Of a stretch of DNA of 64,000 bases, positions 9,058 through 17,009 are shown in pieces. The stretch's first letter is position 1, and every line of letters starts with the position of its first letter. Where the stretch lies: contig NZ_CP011545.1 in assembly GCF_001021045.1 (NCBI RefSeq), forward strand, positions 1,612,001 to 1,676,000. The letters run 5' to 3'. Both the position numbers and the translations under genes were made by a program. The stretch is from Corynebacterium testudinoris. Its GTDB lineage: Bacteria; Actinomycetota; Actinomycetes; Mycobacteriales; Mycobacteriaceae. Under the pieces are notes generated by a model. That model was not told the origin of the DNA. It made no database searches and saw only the letters and a program-made list of their open reading frames with translations.

Positions 9058-9386
9058 CTGATCGCGACGCCCTGATCGCGACCGGAACGGCGATAATTCG
9101 TCATTTCGGGTTCCGCTGCTCACGGCGCACCTCGAGGGGCAGGTTTCGCGTCGCGAGGACGGGTGATCGCGACGGGCTGATCTCGACCGGAACGCCAATT
9201 AAGCTCCAGCCAGCTCACAAAACGCTGGGTCGCCTCCCAGCGCACCCAGCTCGCGTCGCGAGGACGACTGATCCCGACGCCCTGATCGCGACCGGAACGC
9301 CAATCAAGCACCACCCCGCCCACGAAACACCAGCTCGCACCCCAGCGCACACGGCGAATGTCGGGATCACGCACACGACAACGACC
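9058..9386. repeat. Three 105-bp tandem repeat units
   Basis: The core CTGATCGCGACCGGAAC (with one change in the middle unit) starts at 9072, 9177 and 9282, exactly 105 bp apart. Units 2 and 3 are similar over the first 70 bases, while units 1 and 2 agree better over the last 35. The period is 35 codons, and the minus strand at 9120-9392 is open with a repeating WRSGRDQ peptide motif. No start signal, RBS or known domain supports a gene, so I call it repeat DNA. It fills most of the 383-bp gap between bioN and pspA. Confidence 0.8.
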
Positions 9387-9413
9387 CCGCACCAGCCAGG
9401 GTGCGGGGTCGTT
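9380..9413. terminator. Terminator between bioN and the pspA-like gene
   Basis: AACGACCCCGCAC pairs with GTGCGGGGTCGTT, a perfect 13-bp stem with an 8-base loop. It lies between the convergent bioN and pspA-like genes. Confidence 0.8.
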
Positions 9414-9433
9414 CAGATGTAAAGCAGCGGATG

Positions 9434-10264
9434 CTATTCGCCGCGGAGTTCCTTCATGCGCTGTGCCACGGCGTCGTTGGAGACGTTAGCGGAAGGCTGA
9501 GCTCCGCCTTCGAGAGCTTTATCGGCACCGGAGGAGAGCTGGTTGCCGCCCTGCATTTCGGCGCGGATCTGCTCAAGGCGGGAGTGCCCGGCCATCTGAA
9601 TGCCGGCTTGCTGTACCTCAGCCATGCGGCCTTCGACGGAGTTCTGCGCGAGCTCGGCCTGGCCGAGGGCGTTGGCGTAGCGGCGCTCGATCTTCTCGCG
9701 GACCTGGTCGAGGTTCGGAGTGGAGCCGTTGGTGATGGCGTTCATGGACTGCAGGGATTCGGAGACCTTCTCCTGCATCTTGGCCTGCTCCAGCTGGGAG
9801 AGGAGCTTGGTGCGCTCGGAGACCTTTTGCTGGAGGGCCATGGCGTTGCGTTCGACGGCTTGCTTGGCCTGGTCGGCTTGCTGCAGGGACTGGTCGTGGA
9901 GTTGCTTGGTGTCTTCGACGGACTGCTCGGCGGTGACGAGCTGTGCGGCGAAGGCTTCAGCGGCGTTTTCGTACTCGACCGCCTTCTTGTCATCGCCTTC
10001 GTTGCGGGCCTTGTCGGCCAGCTGGAGTGCTTGACGAGTATTAGCCTGCAGCTTTTCAATCTCACCCAGGCGGCGGTTGAGCTGCATTTCCAGCTGGCGC
10101 TGATTGCCGATGACGGCGGCTGCCTGCTGGGACAGCTCCTGGTGCTGACGCTGGGCGTCCTCGATGGCCTGCTGAATTTGCACCTTCGGGTCCGCGTTCT
10201 CCTCGATTTTCGAGTCGAACAGCGCCATGAGGTACTTCCATGCCTTGACGAAGGGGTTAGCCAT
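9434..10264 (-). CDS. PspA/IM30 family protein
   Basis: Phage-shock-protein-A family member, 276 residues, similar to the mycobacterial 35-kDa antigen Rv2744c. It is almost wholly helical and coiled-coil, rich in Q, A, E and K from residue 25 to 220, beginning with [27 protein letters not shown], the family's N-terminal amphipathic region. Family members coat stressed membranes from the cytoplasmic side. It lies downstream of clgR, whose product activates the psp genes in mycobacteria, so ClgR control is plausible here; I did not find a convincing ClgR site. Confidence 0.88.
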   Translation of the reverse strand: MANPFVKAWKYLMALFDSKIEENADPKVQIQQAIEDAQRQHQELSQQAAAVIGNQRQLEMQLNRRLGEIEKLQANTRQALQLADKARNEGDDKKAVEYENAAEAFAAQLVTAEQSVEDTKQLHDQSLQQADQAKQAVERNAMALQQKVSERTKLLSQLEQAKMQEKVSESLQSMNAITNGSTPNLDQVREKIERRYANALGQAELAQNSVEGRMAEVQQAGIQMAGHSRLEQIRAEMQGGNQLSSGADKALEGGAQPSANVSNDAVAQRMKELRGE

Positions 10265-10384
10265 GTCGGATGTGAGCCTTCCTAAATAATGTCAATAGAA
10301 GCGAGGAACGCATCGTCCTCATCGCCACCATGGTAGCGGAGGAGCCTCGCTGCTGTGTAGCTGGAGGGGTGGGTTGTGGGGAAG

Positions 10385-10705
10385 CTAAATTCGCTCTGTT
10401 GCGAGCTCTTCTGCCACTGATTGCAGGGCCATCGAGCCGGCGGCCTCAATGAGGACGTCAGCGACCGAGGTACCTAGCGCGTAGCAGACGGAGGCGAGCA
10501 GTTCAGAGGAGACTTCTTTGCGCCCACGTTCGAGTTCGGATAGGTAGCCAGGCGAGACGCGTGCTTGTTCGGCTAGCTCTCGAAGTGTGATGCCCTGGTC
10601 GGCGCGGAAGGCGCGGAGGGCACCACCGAGTGCCTCACGTAGCAGCAGCTCGGGGGCGCGGCGGGACGTGGTGATCGGGGATTCAAGGACAGCGGTGGTA
10701 ACCAT
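10385..10705 (-). CDS. clgR: HTH transcriptional regulator ClgR
   Basis: XRE-type regulator of 106 residues. The helix-turn-helix is clear at about residues 32-72 ([38 protein letters not shown]). In actinobacteria ClgR activates clp protease genes and stress genes. The context, downstream of pgsA and cinA and upstream of a PspA-family gene, matches the known clgR locus. The RBS AAGGGAG is close to the ATG. It starts 8 bases after the cinA stop, so it is probably in the same operon, with possible extra initiation at its own -10 (TAATCT) inside the cinA end. Confidence 0.88.
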   Translation of the reverse strand: MVTTAVLESPITTSRRAPELLLREALGGALRAFRADQGITLRELAEQARVSPGYLSELERGRKEVSSELLASVCYALGTSVADVLIEAAGSMALQSVAEELATERI

Positions 10706-10713
10706 TACTCCCT

Positions 10714-11196
10714 TTAACGCTTGCTTAGATTATTTTGTTCCCGCACTCGCTCGAGCACTCCGGCCAGCGCTTGAGCGACGGCTGCCTCCCGGATCTCGCG
10801 GCGAGATCCGCTCAGGTGCAGCACCTGCGTATCGACGCCCCCGGGCCCAGCAAAGCCCAGCCATACCTCTCCCACGGGGTGTCCGTCCTGGCCCTCCGGG
10901 CCAGCGACACCGGTGAGTGATACGGCCCAGTCGGAGCCGCAGACGCTGCGGCAGCCTGTTGCCATGGCGGCTGCGGTGGGGGCGGAGACGGGCCCGTGGG
11001 CGTCGAGAAGCTGTTGGGGGACGTGGGCCAGCGTGTGCTTGAGGTCGGTGGCGTAGGTGACCAGGCCACCACGCAGGACCGCGGAGGCGCCGGGTACGTC
11101 GGCCACGGTGGCGGCCGCGAGGCCGGCAGTGAGGGACTCACAGAAGGAGATCGTCTGACGCCGGATACGGAGGGCGCTGATAAGCTCCTGAATCAT
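10714..11196 (-). CDS. cinA: CinA C-terminal domain protein (nicotinamide-nucleotide amidase type)
   Basis: Single-domain CinA-C protein of 160 residues. The family motifs are visible: [10 protein letters not shown] near residue 17, [11 protein letters not shown] in the middle, and [23 protein letters not shown] around residues 90-112. Family members deamidate nicotinamide mononucleotide (PncC activity). The N-terminal MoCF domain of full-length CinA is absent, as usual in this genus. The ATG at 11196 overlaps the pgsA stop as ATGA, indicating coupling. Confidence 0.9.
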   Translation of the reverse strand: MIQELISALRIRRQTISFCESLTAGLAAATVADVPGASAVLRGGLVTYATDLKHTLAHVPQQLLDAHGPVSAPTAAAMATGCRSVCGSDWAVSLTGVAGPEGQDGHPVGEVWLGFAGPGGVDTQVLHLSGSRREIREAAVAQALAGVLERVREQNNLSKR

Positions 11197-11771
11197 TGCT
11201 TTTGCCGAGAATCCAGGAGGTATTGCACTCCGGTGACCACGGTGACCACCACGGCGGCGAGCATGACGATGAAGACGGGGATGTCCATCCAGCTGGGGAA
11301 TGGAATGAGGTACAGCGCGACGGCGAGCGTTTGCAGGACGGTTTTGATTTTGCCGCCCTTGCTGGCGGGGACGACGAGGCCGCGGCGGAGCATGTACAGG
11401 CGCCAGAAGGTGATGCCGAACTCGCGGATAACAATGAGAATGGTCACCCAGATCGGCAACGCGCCGGTGATGTTGAGGCACACGAGCGCGGTGGTCATGA
11501 GCGCTTTGTCGGCGATGGGATCGGCGATTTTGCCAAAGTCGGTGATGAGACCGCGGCTGCGCGCGATATCCCCGTCGAGTTTGTCGGTGTACATCAGCAG
11601 CGCGAACACCGCGAATGACCACCACATCCAGGAGGTGTGCTGATTGTCACCCTTGAGGACGAGCCACGCGAACACCGGGATGAACAAAATGCGCAGGCTG
11701 GTCAAAACGTTCGGCAGGTTGAAGTTGCTGGGCTTGCCGGCCGTTGTCGAAGGTGTCGTTGCTCCACTCAC
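11193..11771 (-). CDS. pgsA: CDP-diacylglycerol-glycerol-3-phosphate 3-phosphatidyltransferase
   Basis: Integral membrane enzyme that makes phosphatidylglycerol phosphate. The CDP-alcohol phosphatidyltransferase signature D-x2-D-G-x2-A-R-x8-G-x3-D-x3-D is complete in DKLDGDIARSRG and the following DFGKIADPIAD. Several hydrophobic segments flank it. I start at the GTG at 11771 (VSGATT, 192 residues) because a TAGGGT -10 box (11784-11779) ends 7 bases upstream, a leaderless arrangement; another GTG at 11780 would lie inside that promoter. First gene of pgsA-cinA-clgR. Confidence 0.92.
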   Translation of the reverse strand: MSGATTPSTTAGKPSNFNLPNVLTSLRILFIPVFAWLVLKGDNQHTSWMWWSFAVFALLMYTDKLDGDIARSRGLITDFGKIADPIADKALMTTALVCLNITGALPIWVTILIVIREFGITFWRLYMLRRGLVVPASKGGKIKTVLQTLAVALYLIPFPSWMDIPVFIVMLAAVVVTVVTGVQYLLDSRQKQ

Positions 11772-11861
11772 CTCACACACCCTACCTTTCCTGCGGCCCG
11801 CGGCAGCGTTGAGCCAGATGAGGATCAGCTGGGAGTGCTTGGCGGGCTAGAATCGTTTGTC

Positions 11862-12152
11862 ATGAACCATTTTGCAATCCACTACCTCTATGCCGCTGAT
11901 TCGGAAGACATCGTGCGGGTCCGTCCGGAGCATCGGCAGTTTTTGGGCGAGCTCCGCGACAAGGGCCAACTCGTCGGATCCGGCCCCTACACCGACGGGC
12001 TCGGCGGCGCGTTGATCATCATTCGCCTGCCCGAGCCCGCGACCATCTCCGATGCCGAGGAGTTGATGGATCAGGATCCCTTCACCCAGCAGCACTGCCT
12101 CGCGGGCCGCACCGTCCGGGAGTGGAATCCGGTCATCAACGTCTTTTCTTAA
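11862..12152 (+). CDS. YciI-like (YCII domain) protein
   Basis: Small protein of 96 residues with the ferredoxin-like YCII fold: a histidine near the start (MNHFAIHYLYAADS), RPEHRQFLGELRDKGQLVGSGPYTDGLGGALII, and the aspartate region MDQDPFTQQHCL. Family members are small cytoplasmic enzymes of unclear substrate. A TAGAAT box (11848-11853) lies 8 bases before the ATG, so the mRNA is probably leaderless. The 3' end overlaps the end of the convergent terC gene by 4 bases. Confidence 0.82.
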   Translation: MNHFAIHYLYAADSEDIVRVRPEHRQFLGELRDKGQLVGSGPYTDGLGGALIIIRLPEPATISDAEELMDQDPFTQQHCLAGRTVREWNPVINVFS

Positions 12153-13252
12153 GTGCGTTCCGGAGGATCGGCCGGGGCGGAAGCCTCGGCCGCCGGAACC
12201 TCCGAGCCGTTCATCTCTTCGTCAGTGAGCTCGTGGTCCCACTCGGGTGCACGAACTCGAGTATCGATGGCGCCCTGGGACTTGTCATAGTGGTTTCGCC
12301 ACAGCGACAACAGGACTGTGACCACCAATATGCCGATGATGACCAGTAACGATAGCTCCGTCGGAATCTCCGGGACCAGGACGTTCTCGCCGCCATTGAC
12401 AAACGGCAGGTTGTTCTCGTGCAGCGCGTGGAGCATGAGCTTGACACCGATGAACGCGAGGATGAGACCCAGCCCGTAGGGCAGGTACACCAGGCGATCG
12501 AGCAGTCCGTCGAGCAGGAAGTACATCTGGCGCAGACCCATGAGGGAGAAGGCGTTGGTAGTGAAGACCAAGTAGGCCTCGGTGGTGATGCCGTAGATCG
12601 CAGGGATGGAGTCGAAGGCGAACATGATGTCCACCATGCCGATGGCCACGAGGGCGACGAACAGCGGCGTCAGGGCGCGCTTGCCCTTGAAGCGGGTGAT
12701 CAACGAGTCGCCGTGGTAGCCCGGGGTGACGGGGACAACCTTGCGCAGGAGCTTGATCACGCGCATGTCGTTGGGGTCGGTCTCCGGGGTGTCGTTTGCC
12801 TCGTCCCAGATGAGCTTGATGGCCGTCCACAGCAGGAAGATGGCGAACAGGTAGAACACGTCCGACCAGGCCGCAATGACCGCGGCGCCCAGCAGGATGA
12901 AGGCAAGCCGGAAGAGCAGCGCCAGGGCGATGCCGATGAGCAGCACCTTCTGCTGGTATTTGCGCGGGATCTTGAAGGCGCCCATGATGAGCGCGAAGAC
13001 GAAGAGGTTATCGACGCTGAGCGCCTTCTCCGTCACGTAGCCGGTGAAGTACTCCACTCCATGTTGGTGGTCCCACATGAAGTAGACGAAGACGCCAAAG
13101 AGCAACGCCAGGCCCACGTAGAACGCTGACCACACGGCCGATTCCTTGAGAGTCGGCTCGTGCGGAGTTTTGACGTGGGAGTAGAAATCGAAGATGAAGA
13201 ATCCGGCGATGAGCACAATGGTGGCCACCCAGATCCACAAGGGAACAGTCAA
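12149..13252 (-). CDS. TerC family membrane protein, putative manganese exporter
   Basis: TerC/Alx family protein, 367 residues from the TTG at 13252. It begins with a hydrophobic segment (VPLWIWVATIVLIAGFFIF) and carries the family motifs EKALSVDNLFVFALI and VDIMFAFDSIPAIYGIT, whose acidic residues lie in membrane segments. The tail after residue 320 is acidic and cytoplasmic. TerC proteins are linked to Mn export and to metal loading of secreted proteins. The start is supported by an RBS (CCGGAGG) 10 bases upstream. The leader resembles a yybP-ykoY Mn riboswitch, which supports a Mn role. Confidence 0.88.
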   Translation of the reverse strand: MTVPLWIWVATIVLIAGFFIFDFYSHVKTPHEPTLKESAVWSAFYVGLALLFGVFVYFMWDHQHGVEYFTGYVTEKALSVDNLFVFALIMGAFKIPRKYQQKVLLIGIALALLFRLAFILLGAAVIAAWSDVFYLFAIFLLWTAIKLIWDEANDTPETDPNDMRVIKLLRKVVPVTPGYHGDSLITRFKGKRALTPLFVALVAIGMVDIMFAFDSIPAIYGITTEAYLVFTTNAFSLMGLRQMYFLLDGLLDRLVYLPYGLGLILAFIGVKLMLHALHENNLPFVNGGENVLVPEIPTELSLLVIIGILVVTVLLSLWRNHYDKSQGAIDTRVRAPEWDHELTDEEMNGSEVPAAEASAPADPPERT

Positions 13253-13261
13253 AGTATTGGT

Positions 13262-13411
13262 CCTCCGGTCGAAGTATGAAAAATGCTGACCGGAGGTCTC
13301 CCCCACCCTGCGGTGGAACGAAGGCCGACACGACCGGGAACCCTGAAGGATCCGTGTTGACGATCTGTGTCGCTTGCGGGGTACTCCCCTCCATGACGTA
13401 GAGCCACTATA
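13262..13411 (-). promoter_or_regulatory. Promoter and yybP-ykoY-type Mn2+ riboswitch of terC
   Basis: A TATAGT -10 (13411-13406) starts a leader with the two conserved blocks of this riboswitch: GGGGAGTA (13389-13382) and GGGGGAGACC (13304-13295), plus a CGTCAACAC loop between them. Downstream, CCTCCGGTC (13296-13288) can pair perfectly with GACCGGAGG (13270-13262), which contains the terC ribosome binding site. The same CTCC can instead pair with GGAG at 13392-13389 to close the aptamer. Mn binding should therefore free the RBS. The class call is by recalled consensus; the stems are seen directly. Confidence 0.72.
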
Positions 13412-13455
13412 CACAGTTAGTCAAGTGGCGTCTTTCCCAGTCGTTGAAGGCCGGG

Positions 13456-16251
13456 TTAGAACGCTCCGCCCGGCGGATTCGCCGGAATGACACGGGTGTC
13501 GCTGTCCCCCGCTGTCTCGCCGGCGGATCCACTGGCCCCCTCGGCTTCCCAGCCTTCTTCCTTTGGCGCTTCGGCGGGATCGGCGCCCTTGATCATCCAG
13601 ATGATGGTGTCGAGCTCTTCTGGCTTGACCAATACGTCGCGTGCTTTGGAGCCTTCGGAGGGTCCCACGACGCCGCGGGTTTCCATGAGGTCCATGAGCC
13701 GGCCGGCTTTGGCGAAGCCGATGCGCAGCTTGCGCTGGAGCATGGACGTGGAGCCGAGCTGGGAGGTGACCACGAGTTCGACGGCCTCGAGGAGGTCATC
13801 CATGTCCTTGCCAATGTCCTCGTCGATCTCCTTCTTCGCATCGGAGGTCTTGTCTTCGGTGACGCCCTCGGTGTAGTTCGGCATCGCCTGGTTCTTGGCG
13901 GCCTCAACCACGGCCTGGACTTCCTCGTCGGTGACAAAGGCACCCTGCAGGCGCTGCGGCTTGCCCGCCCCCTGCGGGATGAAGAGGGCGTCGCCCATGC
14001 CGATGAGCTTCTCTGCACCGGCTTGGTCAAGAATGACGCGAGAGTCAGTGAGCGAGGAGGTAGCAAACGCGAGGCGCGAGGGAACGTTGGTCTTGATGAG
14101 TCCGGTGACCACGTCCACGGAGGGCCGCTGCGTCGCCAGCACGAGGTGGATACCTGCCGCACGCGCCTTCTGCGTGATGCGGACGATGGAATCTTCCACC
14201 TCCTTCGGCGCGGTCATCATGAGGTCGGCGAGCTCGTCGACGACACACACAATGAACGGATAAGGCCGGTATTCGCGCTGGGAGCCGAGGGGGGCCTGGA
14301 CCTCGCCGGACTTGACCTTGCGGTTGTAGTCCTTGATGTGGCGGACGCGCGCGGACTTCATGTCCATGTAGCGCTGTTCCATTTCCTCAACCAGCCACTG
14401 CAGCGCCGCCGATGCCTTCTTCGGTTGGGTGATAATCGGCGTGATCAGGTGCGGGATTCCCTCATAGGGGGTCAGCTCGACCATCTTCGGGTCGACGAGA
14501 ATAAGGCGCACTTCGTCCGGTGTCGCGCGGGTGAGCAGCGATACCAGCATCGAGTTGACGAAGGCGGACTTACCGGAGCCAGTCGAGCCGGCCACCAACA
14601 GGTGGGGCATCTTCTGGAGGCTGTGCGAGACGAATTCGCCTTCGATGTCCTTGCCCAGTCCGATGAGCATGGAGTCATGGTTGCCCCGTGTGGCCGGCGC
14701 ATTGAGCACGTCCGCCAGGCGCACCATTTCGCGGTCGAGGTTGGGGACCTCAATGCCAACGGCCGACTTGCCCGGAATTGGGGTGAGCAGGCGCACGTTG
14801 TCCGTCGCCACGGCGTAAGCCAGATTCGATTGCAGGTTGGTGATCTTAGAGACCTTGACGCCCGGGCCAAGCTCGACCTCGTAGCGGGTTACTGTCGGTC
14901 CGCGCGAGAATCCGGTGACGGTGGCATCGATCTTGAACTCGGTGAAGACATCCGTGATCGCTTCGATGATGCGGTCATTGGTCTCCGTGCGCGTCTTCGG
15001 CGGTTCACCAGCGACCAGCAGGTCAGTGCTCGGCAGCTGGTAATCCGATTCGCTCTCCGGCTCGCGTGCCGCCGGGATGGGAAGGTCCTTTTCTAGCTCA
15101 GACTTCGGGGTGCTCGCCGGAATGGCAGTCGCGTCGATGCCCGAGCGCGCGACAATCGCCTGCCGGATCGCTTCTCGGGAGGTCTCCACCGCATCGGGGG
15201 TGGCCACCGGAGTGTTGAACAGCGTGTGCTGCGTGTCCAGCTCAAACTCGCCCTCATGTTCCGGTTCCTCGACCGGGTAGGCCTCCATCGGGGTCTTCGG
15301 CTTTGTGCTTATCGACGCCCGCGGCTGTCGCGGTGCCCGCTCCCGTCCCTCTGCGAGGTCCTCAATGTCATCGGCGGCATGCCCGTAGAGGTCATCGTCG
15401 TACTCATCGTCATAGTCATCAGTGCCGCGTCCGCGAGCGCCGAACATTTCGCGCACGTAGTCAACAGCCTGCCGGGTCGTGATGCCGGTGACTTTGAGCG
15501 CGCCATAGATAATGACGAGCACGAGAAGCGGGATAGCCACGTAGTCGCTGAACCCGGCCGCCAACAGGCCACCGGTCCAGGCTCCGAGTGCCCCACCGGC
15601 GAGCAGTCGATCCGACCATTCGGCAGGATTTCCGGCCAACAGGTGAACCAGGCCCAGCATCGACACCGCGATCAGTCCCGTGCCGAGGGCGATGCGTGAC
15701 CCAGCGACGGGTAGGTGGCGCAGGTCCAGCATGAGGAAGATGGCCAGCCCGACCAATGCCACGGGGAGGATGAGTGCCCCGGCCCCGATGGCCAAGTGAG
15801 CAGCCGTGGAAATGGCCGCGCCCACCGGGCCGGCGATGTCCAACCACACCGAAGCGCCGAGAACTGCGGCCAAACCAATGAGAATGAGCGCTAACCCATC
15901 GCGGTCTCGGGGTTCCCGCTTGCCCTCTGGCTCGGGGCTCAGTTCCTCCTGGATAGCGGTGGGGGCGTCGTCGTCGTAGAGATCGTCGTTGCGACGCGAG
16001 CGAGCCGCCCCGCGCGTGAGGCTACCCACCCCGCGGGCCGTTGCCCCAAAGATAGCACCGAGCCCATTGCCCACAGCCCGAACCGCGCTGCCGGTCCTTT
16101 CTTCAGAGGTCTCGGCGGCGCGGAAAGCGGAGGTGGCTGGTTGCGCGTTGTGCCGTGATCGCGCGGTGGTACCCGAGGGGCGAGCGCGATCGGCCGAGCG
16201 CCCGGAAGGTGAGCGCTTGGTGGAACGGGAGGCCGAGCTTCGAACAGACAT
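13456..16251 (-). CDS. ftsK: DNA translocase FtsK
   Basis: Septal DNA pump that clears chromosome ends and activates XerCD. The 931-residue protein has a basic Ser/Arg-rich N-terminus, about four membrane segments between residues 115 and 255, an acidic linker ([14 protein letters not shown]), and the motor. The motor has Walker [10 protein letters not shown] near 552 and Walker [11 protein letters not shown] near 668. The C-terminal gamma winged helix ([20 protein letters not shown]) precedes the tail. I start at the ATG at 16251 because a TAGAGT -10 box (16264-16259) lies 7 bases upstream (leaderless); an in-frame start 9 bases earlier would fall between them. Confidence 0.95.
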   Translation of the reverse strand: MSVRSSASRSTKRSPSGRSADRARPSGTTARSRHNAQPATSAFRAAETSEERTGSAVRAVGNGLGAIFGATARGVGSLTRGAARSRRNDDLYDDDAPTAIQEELSPEPEGKREPRDRDGLALILIGLAAVLGASVWLDIAGPVGAAISTAAHLAIGAGALILPVALVGLAIFLMLDLRHLPVAGSRIALGTGLIAVSMLGLVHLLAGNPAEWSDRLLAGGALGAWTGGLLAAGFSDYVAIPLLVLVIIYGALKVTGITTRQAVDYVREMFGARGRGTDDYDDEYDDDLYGHAADDIEDLAEGRERAPRQPRASISTKPKTPMEAYPVEEPEHEGEFELDTQHTLFNTPVATPDAVETSREAIRQAIVARSGIDATAIPASTPKSELEKDLPIPAAREPESESDYQLPSTDLLVAGEPPKTRTETNDRIIEAITDVFTEFKIDATVTGFSRGPTVTRYEVELGPGVKVSKITNLQSNLAYAVATDNVRLLTPIPGKSAVGIEVPNLDREMVRLADVLNAPATRGNHDSMLIGLGKDIEGEFVSHSLQKMPHLLVAGSTGSGKSAFVNSMLVSLLTRATPDEVRLILVDPKMVELTPYEGIPHLITPIITQPKKASAALQWLVEEMEQRYMDMKSARVRHIKDYNRKVKSGEVQAPLGSQREYRPYPFIVCVVDELADLMMTAPKEVEDSIVRITQKARAAGIHLVLATQRPSVDVVTGLIKTNVPSRLAFATSSLTDSRVILDQAGAEKLIGMGDALFIPQGAGKPQRLQGAFVTDEEVQAVVEAAKNQAMPNYTEGVTEDKTSDAKKEIDEDIGKDMDDLLEAVELVVTSQLGSTSMLQRKLRIGFAKAGRLMDLMETRGVVGPSEGSKARDVLVKPEELDTIIWMIKGADPAEAPKEEGWEAEGASGSAGETAGDSDTRVIPANPPGGAF

Positions 16252-16337
16252 GGCCCCCACTCTAGTTGGTCACGCCACACTATTCACATCAGCCACACCG
16301 GAAACTGTGACTCTTCCCGTCCGAATATTCGTCAAGC

Positions 16338-16964
16338 CTAGACGCCTGACTTGCGGACGTCGCCGACATTTCCTTCCACGACGACATCCGCCGCGTCTCG
16401 CCCGAATACCCACAACAGCAGCTCCCCCACGTCACCACTGACCCTGACCACGCCTTCTCCGTTGTCGGCCACCCCACGCTTGTCGGCGCAGACGATCCGC
16501 TCCCGACCGATCGGAGACAACACAACGGGAACCTCCGAGTTCTTGAGCAATCGAGGAGCCATCATATTCAGCGAGCCATACAGCTCGTCGTTGACGGCCT
16601 CACTGAAGTCACGCTTTTCATAGGTGCTACCTCCGCGGCGGACGTCCTCATGATGGATGAAGTGCTCGGTGGTGTTCATCAGGCGATCCGCGTAACGCGC
16701 GGGGCTCAGGCGACCAGGCCCCGCAGCCCACTCCCCCACGATGTCCTCATAGGGCCGCTGTTCGACGGCCTCGGTGGTTTTCTCCAGCTGCCCTTTGAGC
16801 AGGGGAACGAACATGCCGGCTGCGGCCAGCGGGCGGTGTTCGCGGATGAGCAAGTGGGTGGCCAGATCCTTCGTGGTCCACCCCTCACACAACGTCGGTG
16901 CATCAGGCCCGAGCTCGAGGAACAAATCGGCAAGATTGCGGCGTTCGGTGGCAGAAAAAGTCAT
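16338..16964 (-). CDS. TIGR03085-type protein (mycothiol-dependent maleylpyruvate isomerase-like)
   Basis: Protein of 208 residues in the DinB/maleylpyruvate-isomerase N-terminal superfamily, TIGR03085 group. The metal-site histidines are visible in KDLATHLLIREHRP and in NTTEHFIHHEDVRR. Members are common in mycothiol-producing actinobacteria, often near ftsK; the substrate is unknown. The ATG at 16964 lies in the 3' arm of the palindrome that terminates rnj, and a TATGCT -10 box inside that palindrome is 7 bases upstream, so this message is probably leaderless. An ATG at 16991 in the other arm is unlikely. Confidence 0.8.
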   Translation of the reverse strand: MTFSATERRNLADLFLELGPDAPTLCEGWTTKDLATHLLIREHRPLAAAGMFVPLLKGQLEKTTEAVEQRPYEDIVGEWAAGPGRLSPARYADRLMNTTEHFIHHEDVRRGGSTYEKRDFSEAVNDELYGSLNMMAPRLLKNSEVPVVLSPIGRERIVCADKRGVADNGEGVVRVSGDVGELLLWVFGRDAADVVVEGNVGDVRKSGV

Positions 16965-16994
16965 GCACCCCAGCATAGTGCTGGGGTGCATGAC
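16960..16994 (-). terminator. rnj terminator that also contains the next gene's promoter
   Basis: A 35-bp perfect palindrome: arms 16994-16979 and 16975-16960 (GTCATGCACCCCAGCA and its complement) with a 3-base loop, followed on the minus strand by a TTTTT run at codons 2-4 of the next gene. The minus strand also reads TATGCT at 16977-16972, 7 bases before the ATG at 16964. Confidence 0.8.
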
Positions 16995-17009
16995 GTGGAT
17001 GGTGTCTGA

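Noticed and set aside
9120..9392. 90-codon frame on the minus strand in the 105-bp repeats
   Set aside because: No RBS, -10 box or homologue; the open frame follows from the repeat period. Kept as repeat DNA and as a finding.
13444..15096. Open frame of 550 codons opposite ftsK
   Set aside because: Antisense shadow of ftsK without motifs.
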